A stretch of DNA of 64,000 bases from Paraburkholderia dioscoreae (GTDB lineage: Bacteria > Pseudomonadota > Gammaproteobacteria > Burkholderiales > Burkholderiaceae), in assembly GCF_902459535.1 (NCBI RefSeq), contig NZ_LR699554.1, forward strand, positions 1,922,001 through 1,986,000, read 5' to 3'. The notes under the pieces are model-generated. The model was not told the origin of the DNA, did not search any database, and worked only from the letters and a program-made list of their open reading frames with translations. Each line of letters opens with the position of its first letter. The first letter of the stretch is position 1. Position numbers and translations under genes: made by a program. Positions 25,392 to 33,228 of this stretch are shown piece after piece.

Positions 25392-26375
25392 TCACTGCTT
25401 CGGATACAAACCCAGCGTGCTCGCATGCAGCCGCGCGAGTCCGAGCAGAGCATCCGTGTACGGCGTGGCAACGCCCGTCAGTTGTCCCAGCTCGCGTACC
25501 GCGCCCACCAGCGCGTCGAGTTCGACCGCTTTACCCGCCTGCACGTCCTGCAGCATCGAGGTTTTCATCGCGCCGAGTTTGAGCGTGATCGCGTGGCGGT
25601 CCGCCGGTTCCTGTTCGATCGGAATGCCGAAGCGCGCGCCAATCTCCCTCGCCTCCAGCATGATGCTCGTCACGAAGTTGCGCGCCAACTCGTCGCTGAG
25701 AATCCGGTCGGTCGTCGCGCCGGTGATCGCGCTGATCGGATTCATCGTCATGTTGCCCCACAGCTTGTACCAGACGTCGCGCTGAATCTGCGCCGACGTC
25801 GATGCATTGAAGCCGGCCGCCGCAAGCGTGGCCGTGAGCGCCGCGGCGCGCTCGCCCGACCGCCCCGACGCCTCGCCGATAATCAGCCCATTGCCCTGAT
25901 GATGCCGGATGACGCCCGGCGCTTCGACGAGGCAACTGGCGTGCACCACGCAGCCCACCGTCTGCGCAACCGGAATCGCAGCGGCGATCGCGCCGTCGGG
26001 ATCGATCGACTTCAGGCGCTTGCCGGCAAAGTCCCGCCCGAGCCCGTCGCAAAACCACCAGGGCACGCCGTTCATCGCGGTCAGCACGATGGTCTGCGGG
26101 TTCAGCAGCGGCGCGATCTGCGCGGCCACGGACGCCATTGCCGGTCCCTTGACGGCGACCACGACGAGATCCTGCACGCCGAGATTGGCGGGCTTGTCGC
26201 TCGCGTTCACCTTCACGCCATGCGTCACGCCGCCCTCGATCAGACGCAGGCCGTGCTCGCGCAGCGCGGCAAGCGTTTCGCCGCGCGCCACCACGCTCAC
26301 GTCATGGCCGGCCTGCGCGAGCTTCACACCCATCCAGCCGCCGATCGCGCCCGCGCCGTAGATAGCTACTTTCAT
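25392..26375 (-). CDS. 2-dehydropantoate 2-reductase family (ketopantoate reductase-like)
   Basis: This 327-residue NADP-binding protein begins MKVAIYGAGAIGGWMGVKLAQAG, the Rossmann GxGxxG motif of ApbA/PanE proteins. It contains the hinge block WYKLWGNMTMNPISAITGAT and a catalytic-type Lys in that segment, then an all-helical C-terminal domain. Ketopantoate reductase makes pantoate for coenzyme A, but many paralogues in catabolic operons reduce other 2-oxo acids. The start is ATG 26375, five bases beyond the aldolase stop codon (GATTGAAACG-ATG), so it is co-transcribed with aldolase and aminotransferase. That context argues for a catabolic or secondary role. Confidence 0.85.
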   Translation of the reverse strand: MKVAIYGAGAIGGWMGVKLAQAGHDVSVVARGETLAALREHGLRLIEGGVTHGVKVNASDKPANLGVQDLVVVAVKGPAMASVAAQIAPLLNPQTIVLTAMNGVPWWFCDGLGRDFAGKRLKSIDPDGAIAAAIPVAQTVGCVVHASCLVEAPGVIRHHQGNGLIIGEASGRSGERAAALTATLAAAGFNASTSAQIQRDVWYKLWGNMTMNPISAITGATTDRILSDELARNFVTSIMLEAREIGARFGIPIEQEPADRHAITLKLGAMKTSMLQDVQAGKAVELDALVGAVRELGQLTGVATPYTDALLGLARLHASTLGLYPKQ

Positions 26376-26379
26376 CGTT

Positions 26380-27171
26380 TCAATCCTTGTAACTGGCGTC
26401 GATGCGGTCCACTCGCCGCACCAGCGCGTCGAACACGTCCTGCCCCGCGCCGTGGCGCGGATCGAACTGCAGCGCGTCGCGCGAGCAGCGGATCGCAACG
26501 TCTTCCGGCACCGGCCGCGCGCGGCCCATCGCGAACGTCGCCATCTGGATTTCGCAGGCGCGATTGAGCGTCCACAGGACCGCGAAAGTTTGCGGCAAGG
26601 TGTGGCCCCACGCAAGCAGGCCATGATTGCGCAGGATCACCGCCTGTTTGTCGCCGATATGCGCGAGCAGGCGCGGACCTTCTTCCGCGTGCACCGTGAT
26701 GCCCTCGAAGTCGTGATACGCAATGCGGTCGTGCAATTGCGCGCTGTAGAAGTTGGTCTGCTGCAAACCGTCTTCCAGACAGGCCACGGCGACGCCCGCC
26801 GTAGTGTGCGTGTGCATCACGCAGTGCGCGTCCGGCAGGCCCTCGTGAATCGCCGCATGCACGACGAAGCCGGCCGGGTTCACCGGATACGGCGAGTGAT
26901 CGAGCACGCGCCCTCGTGCGTCAATCTTCACGAGGTTGCTCGCCGTCACCTCGCTATAGTGCAGCCCGAACGGATTGATCAGGAAGTGCCGCTCGCCGCC
27001 GCTCACGCTGGCGGGAACGCGCAGCGTGATGTGGTTATAGATCATCTCCGTCCAGCCGAGCATGTCGAAAATGCGATAGCACGCCGCGAGATGCACGCGC
27101 GCGTGCCATTCGTCCGGATGCATCGTGTGGGCTTTCGGCGCGCTCGGCGCCGGCATTTCAAGTGTGGTCAT
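26380..27171 (-). CDS. class II aldolase/adducin family protein
   Basis: This 263-residue protein has the zinc-binding histidines of the family in CVMHTHTTAG and a later His in ILRNHGLLAWG, plus YNHITLRVP and NPFGLHYSEVTASNLVKID, which form the active-site loops. Members cleave or decarboxylate phosphorylated sugars or small hydroxy acids using Zn(II). It lies between the aminotransferase gene (41 bases upstream) and the reductase-like gene (4-base gap). The substrate is unknown; a three-carbon or four-carbon hydroxy/oxo acid would fit both neighbours, but this is speculation. Confidence 0.88.
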   Translation of the reverse strand: MTTLEMPAPSAPKAHTMHPDEWHARVHLAACYRIFDMLGWTEMIYNHITLRVPASVSGGERHFLINPFGLHYSEVTASNLVKIDARGRVLDHSPYPVNPAGFVVHAAIHEGLPDAHCVMHTHTTAGVAVACLEDGLQQTNFYSAQLHDRIAYHDFEGITVHAEEGPRLLAHIGDKQAVILRNHGLLAWGHTLPQTFAVLWTLNRACEIQMATFAMGRARPVPEDVAIRCSRDALQFDPRHGAGQDVFDALVRRVDRIDASYKD

Positions 27172-27212
27172 TTGCGTCTCCTGTTATCGTTCTGTCGATC
27201 CAGAAATCGTGC

Positions 27213-28412
27213 TTAGGCGCCCGACACCACGGCCGCGATCGACTCCGCCACATACCCCGCGTTGCGTGCGTTCAACCCGGCCACGCACATGCGCCCGGAG
27301 CGCAGCACGTACACCGCGTATTCGCTGCGCAGACGCGCCACCTGGCTTTGGCTCAGGCCGGTGTAGGTGAACATGCCGCGCTGCGCGACGTAGCGCGCGC
27401 GCATCACTTCGTCCACACGGCCGGCGAGTCCGGCGTGGATCGTGCCGCGCATGGCGAGAATCCGCTCGCGCATGGCGGCGAGTTCCGCTTCCCACGAAGC
27501 GCGCAACGACGCATCCGCCAGCACGTTGGCGACGAGCCGCGCGCCATGCGTGGGCGGATTGCTGTAGTTCGCGCGCACCGTCGACATCAATTGACCGAGC
27601 ACGCGGCCGGCCTCTTCCGCGCTTTTGCAGACCACGCTCAATGCACCCACACGCTCGCCGTACAGCGAAAAATTCTTCGAAAACGAATTCGCGGCGATCA
27701 ACGGAATGCCCGCGTCGGCCAGCAGGCGCACGCAGGCGGCGTCTTCTTCCAGACCCGCGCCAAAACCCTGGTAAGCCATATCGACGAACGCGATCAGCTT
27801 GCGGCGCTGCAATACCGGCACCAGTTCGGCCCATTGCGCCGGGCTCAGATCGACGCCGGTCGGGTTGTGGCAGCACGCGTGCAACAGCACCACGCTCTGT
27901 TCCGGCAAGCGGCCGATCGTTTCGAGCATGTCGGCGAAACGCAAGCCTCCCGTGTGTTCGTCGTAGTACGGATAGGTGTTGACCGTCAGCCCCGCGCCCT
28001 CGAATACGACGCGATGGTTTTCCCAGCTGGGGTCGCTGATCCAGAGCTGCGAGCCCGGGAAATAGTGCTTCAGGAAATCTGCGCCGACCTTGAGCGCGCC
28101 CGATCCGCCGATGGTTTGCAACGTCGCGATCCGGCCCGCCTTGCGTGCCTCGCTGTCCGCGCCGAATACGAGCGCCTGCGCCGCATCGCGATAGAGCGGT
28201 AGGCCGGCCATCGGCAGATATGAGCGCGGGCCGATCGAATCGAGCAGCGCGGTTTCGGCCCGGCGCACCGCGTTCATCACGGGCAGCCTGCCGGCGTCGT
28301 CGAAATAGATGCCGATGCTCAGATTGACCTTGTTGGTGCGCGGGTCGAGTTGAAAGTCTTCGTTCAGGCTCAGAATCGGGTCGCCTGGATAAGCGGGAAT
28401 GTGGTCGAACAT
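27213..28412 (-). CDS. tyrB: aromatic amino acid aminotransferase
   Basis: This 399-residue PLP enzyme of the AspC/TyrB fold starts MFDHIPAYPGDPILSLNEDF, has the GIYFDD and SYLPMAGLPLYRDAA blocks, and the PLP lysine at about residue 246 in ANSFSKNFSLYGERVGAL. The substrate-binding Arg occurs near the end in SGRMCVAGLN. Such enzymes exchange amino groups between aspartate, tyrosine or phenylalanine and 2-oxoglutarate. Start ATG 28412 has AAGG about 9 bases upstream. It is the first gene of a probable operon with the aldolase and the reductase-like gene, divergent from a LysR gene. TyrB versus AspC specificity cannot be settled by eye. Confidence 0.87.
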   Translation of the reverse strand: MFDHIPAYPGDPILSLNEDFQLDPRTNKVNLSIGIYFDDAGRLPVMNAVRRAETALLDSIGPRSYLPMAGLPLYRDAAQALVFGADSEARKAGRIATLQTIGGSGALKVGADFLKHYFPGSQLWISDPSWENHRVVFEGAGLTVNTYPYYDEHTGGLRFADMLETIGRLPEQSVVLLHACCHNPTGVDLSPAQWAELVPVLQRRKLIAFVDMAYQGFGAGLEEDAACVRLLADAGIPLIAANSFSKNFSLYGERVGALSVVCKSAEEAGRVLGQLMSTVRANYSNPPTHGARLVANVLADASLRASWEAELAAMRERILAMRGTIHAGLAGRVDEVMRARYVAQRGMFTYTGLSQSQVARLRSEYAVYVLRSGRMCVAGLNARNAGYVAESIAAVVSGA

Positions 28413-28650
28413 GGTCAATCCTTGAATACGGCGCCGTGGTGGCTTCGCTTCGGCCCCGGTTGGCGCTGGTGTTGTGCAACGACGGCCCCGCATGTTCCGG
28501 CTGACGCGCCGGCCTGCTCACAACAGGGCGAGACGGAAGTCTAAGCGGGTTTGGCCGGGCGCGTCGATTGGGACAAGTCTCCCCGAACGGCCCGTGAGAC
28601 ACAATCAATCGATTTTTCACGATTCGTAAGTTTTTCTTTAGAATCGCCTG

Positions 28651-29592
28651 ATGCCACTCACGCGCGTCACCATCCGTCAGTTCGAAGCGTTTCTCGCCAT
28701 CGTCGATTTGCATAGCATCGGCGCGGCGGCGGAGCGGCTCGGGCTGACTTCGTCGGCGGTCAGCCAGTTGCTGGGCGACCTCGAAACGGAACTCGGCTTT
28801 CGCCTGTTCGATCGGACCACGCGTCGCGTGAATCTGTCGAGCGCGGGCCAGGATTTTCTGTCGTCGGCGGAATCGGTGTTGCGCCACGTGCGCGCCGCCG
28901 CGCAATCCGCCGACGATATCCGCAACCGCGCGGCCGGCATCGTACGGATCGGCGCGCCGCTGGTGCTGGCGGCGACCGCGCTGCCCGCGGCCATTGCCGA
29001 CTATGCGCACGACAAACCCAAGGTCGTGGTGCGCATTTGCGACACCGTGGTCGAACAACTGGTGGAGCGCGTGGAAAGCGGCGACGTGGATCTCGCCATT
29101 GGCCCCGACCGCCCAAGCGGCACGCGCGTGCGTTGCGACCCGGCGTTCGCGAGTCCCTGGGTGATGTGGTGCGCGCCGAGCCATCCGTTGAGCGCGCGGC
29201 GCCGTGTGCAATGGCCGCACTTGCGCGGCGTGCCGATCATCGCCACCGGCCGCGACCACGAGCGCGCGGTCGGGCAAATGCTGGCCAACCTGCCGGTGGA
29301 GGCGCGCATCGTTCCCGTAGACGTGGTGGACAACGTCACCACGGCGTTCGGCCTCGCCGCGCAGGGCCTCGCCGTCACGCTCGCGCCCGCCTACGTCGCG
29401 CCGTTGGCGCGCAGCTTCGGGCTGATCATGAAGCGTATTGTCGACCCCGAAACGATCCGCGAAGTGTGCGTGTATCGCTCCACCGAGCGCGCGCTGTCGC
29501 CCCCCGCCGACGGTTTCGCGGATTTCATCATGCCGTGGCTGAAACGCTGGGATCGCGAAACGCAGGCCGAGACACGGTCAAGGCGTGCCTGA
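28651..29592 (+). CDS. LysR family transcriptional regulator (divergent to aminotransferase operon)
   Basis: This 313-residue LysR protein has an N-terminal helix-turn-helix (TRVTIRQFEAFLAIVDLHSIGAAAERLGLTSSAVSQLLGDLE region) and an effector-binding domain from about residue 90 to 300. It is transcribed away from the aminotransferase gene with a 238-base spacer between them, a common arrangement for a LysR gene and its target operon. It ends 24 bases from the convergent luxR-type gene. Ligand unknown; a 2-oxo acid or aromatic metabolite would fit the target genes. Confidence 0.92.
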   Translation: MPLTRVTIRQFEAFLAIVDLHSIGAAAERLGLTSSAVSQLLGDLETELGFRLFDRTTRRVNLSSAGQDFLSSAESVLRHVRAAAQSADDIRNRAAGIVRIGAPLVLAATALPAAIADYAHDKPKVVVRICDTVVEQLVERVESGDVDLAIGPDRPSGTRVRCDPAFASPWVMWCAPSHPLSARRRVQWPHLRGVPIIATGRDHERAVGQMLANLPVEARIVPVDVVDNVTTAFGLAAQGLAVTLAPAYVAPLARSFGLIMKRIVDPETIREVCVYRSTERALSPPADGFADFIMPWLKRWDRETQAETRSRRA

Positions 29593-29616
29593 CGGGCCGA
29601 GGCTCTAGCCGCCGGC

Positions 29617-30435
29617 TCAGGTCCGCTCGGGCACCATGCACAACGCGAACAACTGGCGCTGGCTCGATATCCCAAGGCGCGCGTAAGCACGCTTCTGATA
29701 GGTAATTACACTGGCAGGCTTGACGCCCATACGCTGTGCGATTTCAGCGGCGCTCGCGCCTTCCAGCGTGCCGCGCAGCACGTCGAGTTCGCGCGGCGTG
29801 AGGGCCGGGCAAGCACGTCTGACGCGCGCCAGCATCGCGGCGGCCGAACCTTGCTGATGCTGTCCGTTGAGCGCGTAATGGCCCTTGGCCGTGTGCGCGA
29901 ACAGGTGCGCGAGGCTTTCCACATGCTCCAGTTCGCCCGGCTGAAATACCCCATAGGCGCGGTCGCGATACAGATTGATCGACAGCCAGACGCTTTCCAC
30001 GGGCTGCACGAGCAACGATAACCGGTCGGACACGTTCGGCTGTGCGTAGCAGGCCGCGCGATAGGCTTCGTTTTCGATCTCGTCGCTTTGCTGCTGGTGC
30101 AGCACCAATGCGTCGCGAGCCGGTCTTTCGTGCGAGCGGCCGATGATCGCGCGGTTGCCGTCGAGCGCATAGAAATGCGTGGCATAGCGATCGGCGACGT
30201 CGCGCAGAAAACGGCCGCCGCGATGATCGGCCGCGGAAACCGTGCGCGGCCTCGCGTCGAATTCATAAGCGAAGATGGTGCATTGCGAAACCGGCAGCGT
30301 GTCGCCGACTGTTTTCAGCATGCTTGCGGCAAGCGCGTCGGCATCCGCATGCGAGATCGACATGACGAGCTCGGCCGCACGCGAGGTGCTGATCTGTTCG
30401 CCGCGGTGCGGTGGAGAAATGCGCCAGGAACGCAT
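29617..30435 (-). CDS. LuxR family transcriptional regulator
   Basis: This is a 272-residue protein from ATG 30435. The C-terminal 65 residues form a LuxR/GerE DNA-binding domain (LTPRELDVLRGTLEGASAAEIAQRMGVKPASVITYQKRAYARLGI). The N-terminal about 190 residues look like a sensory domain without a receiver Asp cluster; it is not an obvious autoinducer-binding LuxR. The open frame continues upstream of ATG 30435, but that part is Arg/Pro-rich and not convincing. No neighbouring synthase is present. The target is unknown. Confidence 0.85.
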   Translation of the reverse strand: MRSWRISPPHRGEQISTSRAAELVMSISHADADALAASMLKTVGDTLPVSQCTIFAYEFDARPRTVSAADHRGGRFLRDVADRYATHFYALDGNRAIIGRSHERPARDALVLHQQQSDEIENEAYRAACYAQPNVSDRLSLLVQPVESVWLSINLYRDRAYGVFQPGELEHVESLAHLFAHTAKGHYALNGQHQQGSAAAMLARVRRACPALTPRELDVLRGTLEGASAAEIAQRMGVKPASVITYQKRAYARLGISSQRQLFALCMVPERT

Positions 30436-30515
30436 GATGGGAATCGGCTCGCCGTGCTGGGGTGGGTTCCAGCAAGCGTAGCACAGCGGAACGCGGGGCC
30501 GGTTTTTTGCCACCG

Positions 30516-30554
30516 GTTCAGCGCGTCGCATAAGCGCGTCAGTTCAGCGCGTCA
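30516..30554. repeat. 13-bp tandem repeat, three units
   Basis: GTTCAGCGCGTCG, CATAAGCGCGTCA and GTTCAGCGCGTCA sit head to tail in the 143-base spacer between the receiver-kinase gene and the luxR-type gene, both on the minus strand. The first and third units differ only in the last base. No gene crosses them. Confidence 0.85.
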
Positions 30555-30578
30555 GACAGACGCCCCGGATAAACGCGC

Positions 30579-31706
30579 TCACTTCCGCGTAAACGACCCG
30601 CGCTGGAACGTCACCATTCTCGGCAGCTCGATCGTAAAGATCGTGCCCGTGGCTTCCTCGGAATTCACGCTGACGTTGCCGCCGTGCATGCGCGCGATCT
30701 CCTGCACGATATGCAGGCCGAGCCCCAGCCCTTCACGCGAACGGGCACCGCTATTGTTCGGCCCAAAAGCCTTGAACAGATGCGGAAACACCTCGGGCGG
30801 AATGGTCCCGCGATTGGCGACCGTCAGGCGCACTGAATCGACCGCTTCGCCATCCACTTCGACGCCGATATCGCCGCCCGGCGCGCCATGATGCAACGCA
30901 TTGCTCACCAGGTTCGACACGGCCTGCCAGACGAGGTCCGTGTCCCACGCGCCCGCGGTATTGCCGCGGCTCGCGAACACGATCTGCTTGCCGTTCTCCC
31001 GCGACGCGAACTCGTCGATCACCGACCGGCACAGCGTGGCCAACTCGATCGAGCGCGGCTGCAACGGCAGGCGCCCGCCCTGCAAGCGGGCGAGATTGAG
31101 CAACTGATCGACCATGCGCGCCATGCGCAGCGAACTGTTCTTCACGCGCGCGGCCACGGTGACCGATTGTTCGTCGGCCGCCGTACGCATCAGGTATTCC
31201 GCCGACGCCAGCACCGCGCTCAGCGGCGTGCGCAAATCGTGACTCAGTACCGCCATCAGCATTTCGTTGGCCTCCAGCATCTGCCGCGTGGTGACGAGTT
31301 GCGCCGCGAGCTGACGCTTCTGCTGTTCGAGCTGCACGAACACATCCACCTTGGATTGCAGGATGCGCGGATCGAACGGCTTGTACAGGAAGTCGACCGC
31401 GCCGGCTTCATAGCCGCGGAAGGTACGCGAAGCGTCCTGCGCGGTCGCCGTCAGGAAGATGATCGGCACGTGCGAGGTACGCGGACTGCCACGCATCAGC
31501 GCGGCCAGTTCGAAGCCGTTCATGCCCGGCATGTTGACGTCGAGAATCGCCAGCGCGACTTCGTGCTTGAGCAGCAGGTCGAGCGCCGCAGTGCCCGAAT
31601 CGGCCACCAGCACGGCAAGATCCGGCCGCGCCAGCAAGGCCTCGAGCGCCGTGATGTTGTGGACGATGTCGTCGACGATCAGAATGTTCACAGGTGAATT
31701 CGTCAT
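30579..31706 (-). CDS. receiver-histidine kinase hybrid (REC-HisKA-HATPase)
   Basis: This 375-residue soluble protein has an N-terminal receiver domain (NILIVDD; phospho-acceptor Asp56 in ALAILDVNMPGMNG; Lys in FLYKPFD). A coiled-coil linker follows, then a HisKA box (VLSHDLRTPLSAVLASAEYL) and a HATPase domain (QAVSNLVSNALHHG, GLGLGLHIVQEIARMHGG). Such proteins receive phosphate on the receiver and tune kinase output. It is last in a tight operon, starting 9 bases after the CheB stop. Confidence 0.93.
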   Translation of the reverse strand: MTNSPVNILIVDDIVHNITALEALLARPDLAVLVADSGTAALDLLLKHEVALAILDVNMPGMNGFELAALMRGSPRTSHVPIIFLTATAQDASRTFRGYEAGAVDFLYKPFDPRILQSKVDVFVQLEQQKRQLAAQLVTTRQMLEANEMLMAVLSHDLRTPLSAVLASAEYLMRTAADEQSVTVAARVKNSSLRMARMVDQLLNLARLQGGRLPLQPRSIELATLCRSVIDEFASRENGKQIVFASRGNTAGAWDTDLVWQAVSNLVSNALHHGAPGGDIGVEVDGEAVDSVRLTVANRGTIPPEVFPHLFKAFGPNNSGARSREGLGLGLHIVQEIARMHGGNVSVNSEEATGTIFTIELPRMVTFQRGSFTRK

Positions 31707-31715
31707 GGCATCGGG

Positions 31716-32342
31716 TCAGAAAGAGGCCGGCAATGCGGCAAGCCGCCGGCCTAAGGTTTCAGGAGAGTAAATAAAATCCGCTGCGCCGCGCTCGATCGCG
31801 GCACGCGGCATCTCGGGGGAGCCGGCGGTGTCCGGCGCCTGCACCCAGGTGGTGCCGCCCAACGCGCGCACGCGCTTCAGTCCCTGCACGCCGTCGTCGT
31901 TGGCGCCGGACAGCAGGATCGCCAGCAGGCGCTCGCCATACACGGCGGCCGCCGAGTCGAACAGCACGTCGATCGAGGGCCGCGAAAAACGCACGGCGGC
32001 GTCGGTGGACAGCGCAACGGTGCGGTCCACCTCCACCAGCATGTGATACCCCGGCGGCGCAATGTGCACACGGCCCGGCATGATGCGTTCGCCCGCATCG
32101 GGCTCGATCACGGGCAACGCGCAGCGGTGCGCGAGAGCATCCACAAGGTAGCTCGGCGAATCGGGCGGGAGGTGCGTGACAATCATCACGGCCGGTGCGA
32201 AATCCGTGGGCAGCGCGCCGAGCAGCACGCTCAGCACTTCCATGCCACCCGCCGAGCAGCCGATCACGACGAGCTCGTAGCCGCGCGCTTCATCTGCGCG
32301 CGGTTGAGGATCGGCGGCTGGCTGGACAGTTGGGCGTGGCAT
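31716..32342 (-). CDS. CheB-type protein-glutamate methylesterase without receiver domain
   Basis: This 208-residue protein consists only of the CheB catalytic domain: Ser in VIGCSAGGMEVL, His in MIVTHLPPDSPSYL and Asp in LLSGANDDGVQGL form the expected triad. Chemotaxis CheB has an N-terminal receiver that gates the esterase; it is missing here. The gene starts 10 bases after cheR, and neither a methyl-accepting protein nor CheA/CheW is encoded nearby. It may therefore demethylate or deamidate the co-encoded hybrid kinase or another receptor. Confidence 0.9.
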   Translation of the reverse strand: MPRPTVQPAADPQPRADEARGYELVVIGCSAGGMEVLSVLLGALPTDFAPAVMIVTHLPPDSPSYLVDALAHRCALPVIEPDAGERIMPGRVHIAPPGYHMLVEVDRTVALSTDAAVRFSRPSIDVLFDSAAAVYGERLLAILLSGANDDGVQGLKRVRALGGTTWVQAPDTAGSPEMPRAAIERGAADFIYSPETLGRRLAALPASF

Positions 32343-32352
32343 GATGGACGTG

Positions 32353-33198
32353 CTAGCGCTTCTGATAAATGCGTTCGCCTGGGCGAAACTCGTCGAACGC
32401 TTCGTAATGACGGGAAAAACGCAAACTTTCCTTGCTGCCCAAACCCAGAAAACCGCGCCGCACGAGCGCGTTCTCAAACAGACCCAGCGCGCGATCCTGC
32501 AAACCGCGATCGAAGTAGATCAGCACGTTGCGGCACGATACCAGATGCGCTTCGAGAAAAACTTCGTCGGTGGAGAGGCTGTGGTCGGCGAACACCACGC
32601 GCTCTTTCAGCGAGCCGGCAAAACGCGCGCCGCCATACGCGGCGTGATAGTAATCCGACAGCGAACGCTTGCCGCCTGCGGCCAGATAGTTCTGCGTGAA
32701 GCCCTGAATCCGGTCGAGCGTGTAGATGCCGGACTCGGCCCGCGCCAGTGCGTCCGGACTGATGTCGGTCGCGTAGAACAGCGTGCGCTCGGTCAGACCC
32801 TCCTCGTCGAAGAGGATTTTCAGCGACCAGAGTTCCTCGCCCGTGCTGCATCCTGCCACCCACACCTTGATCGACGGATAAGTACGCAGACGCGGCAGAA
32901 CATGCTCGCGCAGCGCAAGGAAATACGCCGGATCGCGAAACATGTCGCTCACCTGCACCGTGAGGTACTGGAACAGCCGCGAGAACTCGTCGCCGTGACG
33001 CATGATGCGGTCCTGCAACTGCGACAGCGTCTTGAGCCCGAACTCATCGAGCGCCTGCGACAGGCGGCGCCGCAGCGACGATATCGCATAGTGGCGAAAG
33101 TCGTGCTGATACTTGAGATAAATCGCCTCCAGCAGCAGTTTCAACTCGATGTCGAAATCGCTGATGCGTTGCGGCGCATCGAATTCGGACTGGCTCAT
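32353..33198 (-). CDS. CheR-type protein-glutamate O-methyltransferase
   Basis: This 281-residue SAM-dependent methyltransferase has an N-terminal helical CheR domain (LLEAIYLKYQHDFRHYAISSLRRRL), the SAM-binding loop VWVAGCSTGEELWSL and the VSCRNVLIYFDRGLQ block. It lies 30 bases after the hybrid kinase gene and 10 before the esterase gene. In chemotaxis such enzymes methylate receptor glutamates; here the likely substrate is the membrane kinase or an unlinked receptor. The beta-loop typical for receptor binding is present in the LKERVVFADHSL region. Confidence 0.93.
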   Translation of the reverse strand: MSQSEFDAPQRISDFDIELKLLLEAIYLKYQHDFRHYAISSLRRRLSQALDEFGLKTLSQLQDRIMRHGDEFSRLFQYLTVQVSDMFRDPAYFLALREHVLPRLRTYPSIKVWVAGCSTGEELWSLKILFDEEGLTERTLFYATDISPDALARAESGIYTLDRIQGFTQNYLAAGGKRSLSDYYHAAYGGARFAGSLKERVVFADHSLSTDEVFLEAHLVSCRNVLIYFDRGLQDRALGLFENALVRRGFLGLGSKESLRFSRHYEAFDEFRPGERIYQKR

Positions 33199-33228
33199 GC
33201 GTACTCGCTCACGTGTTCCCGTTCCCCG

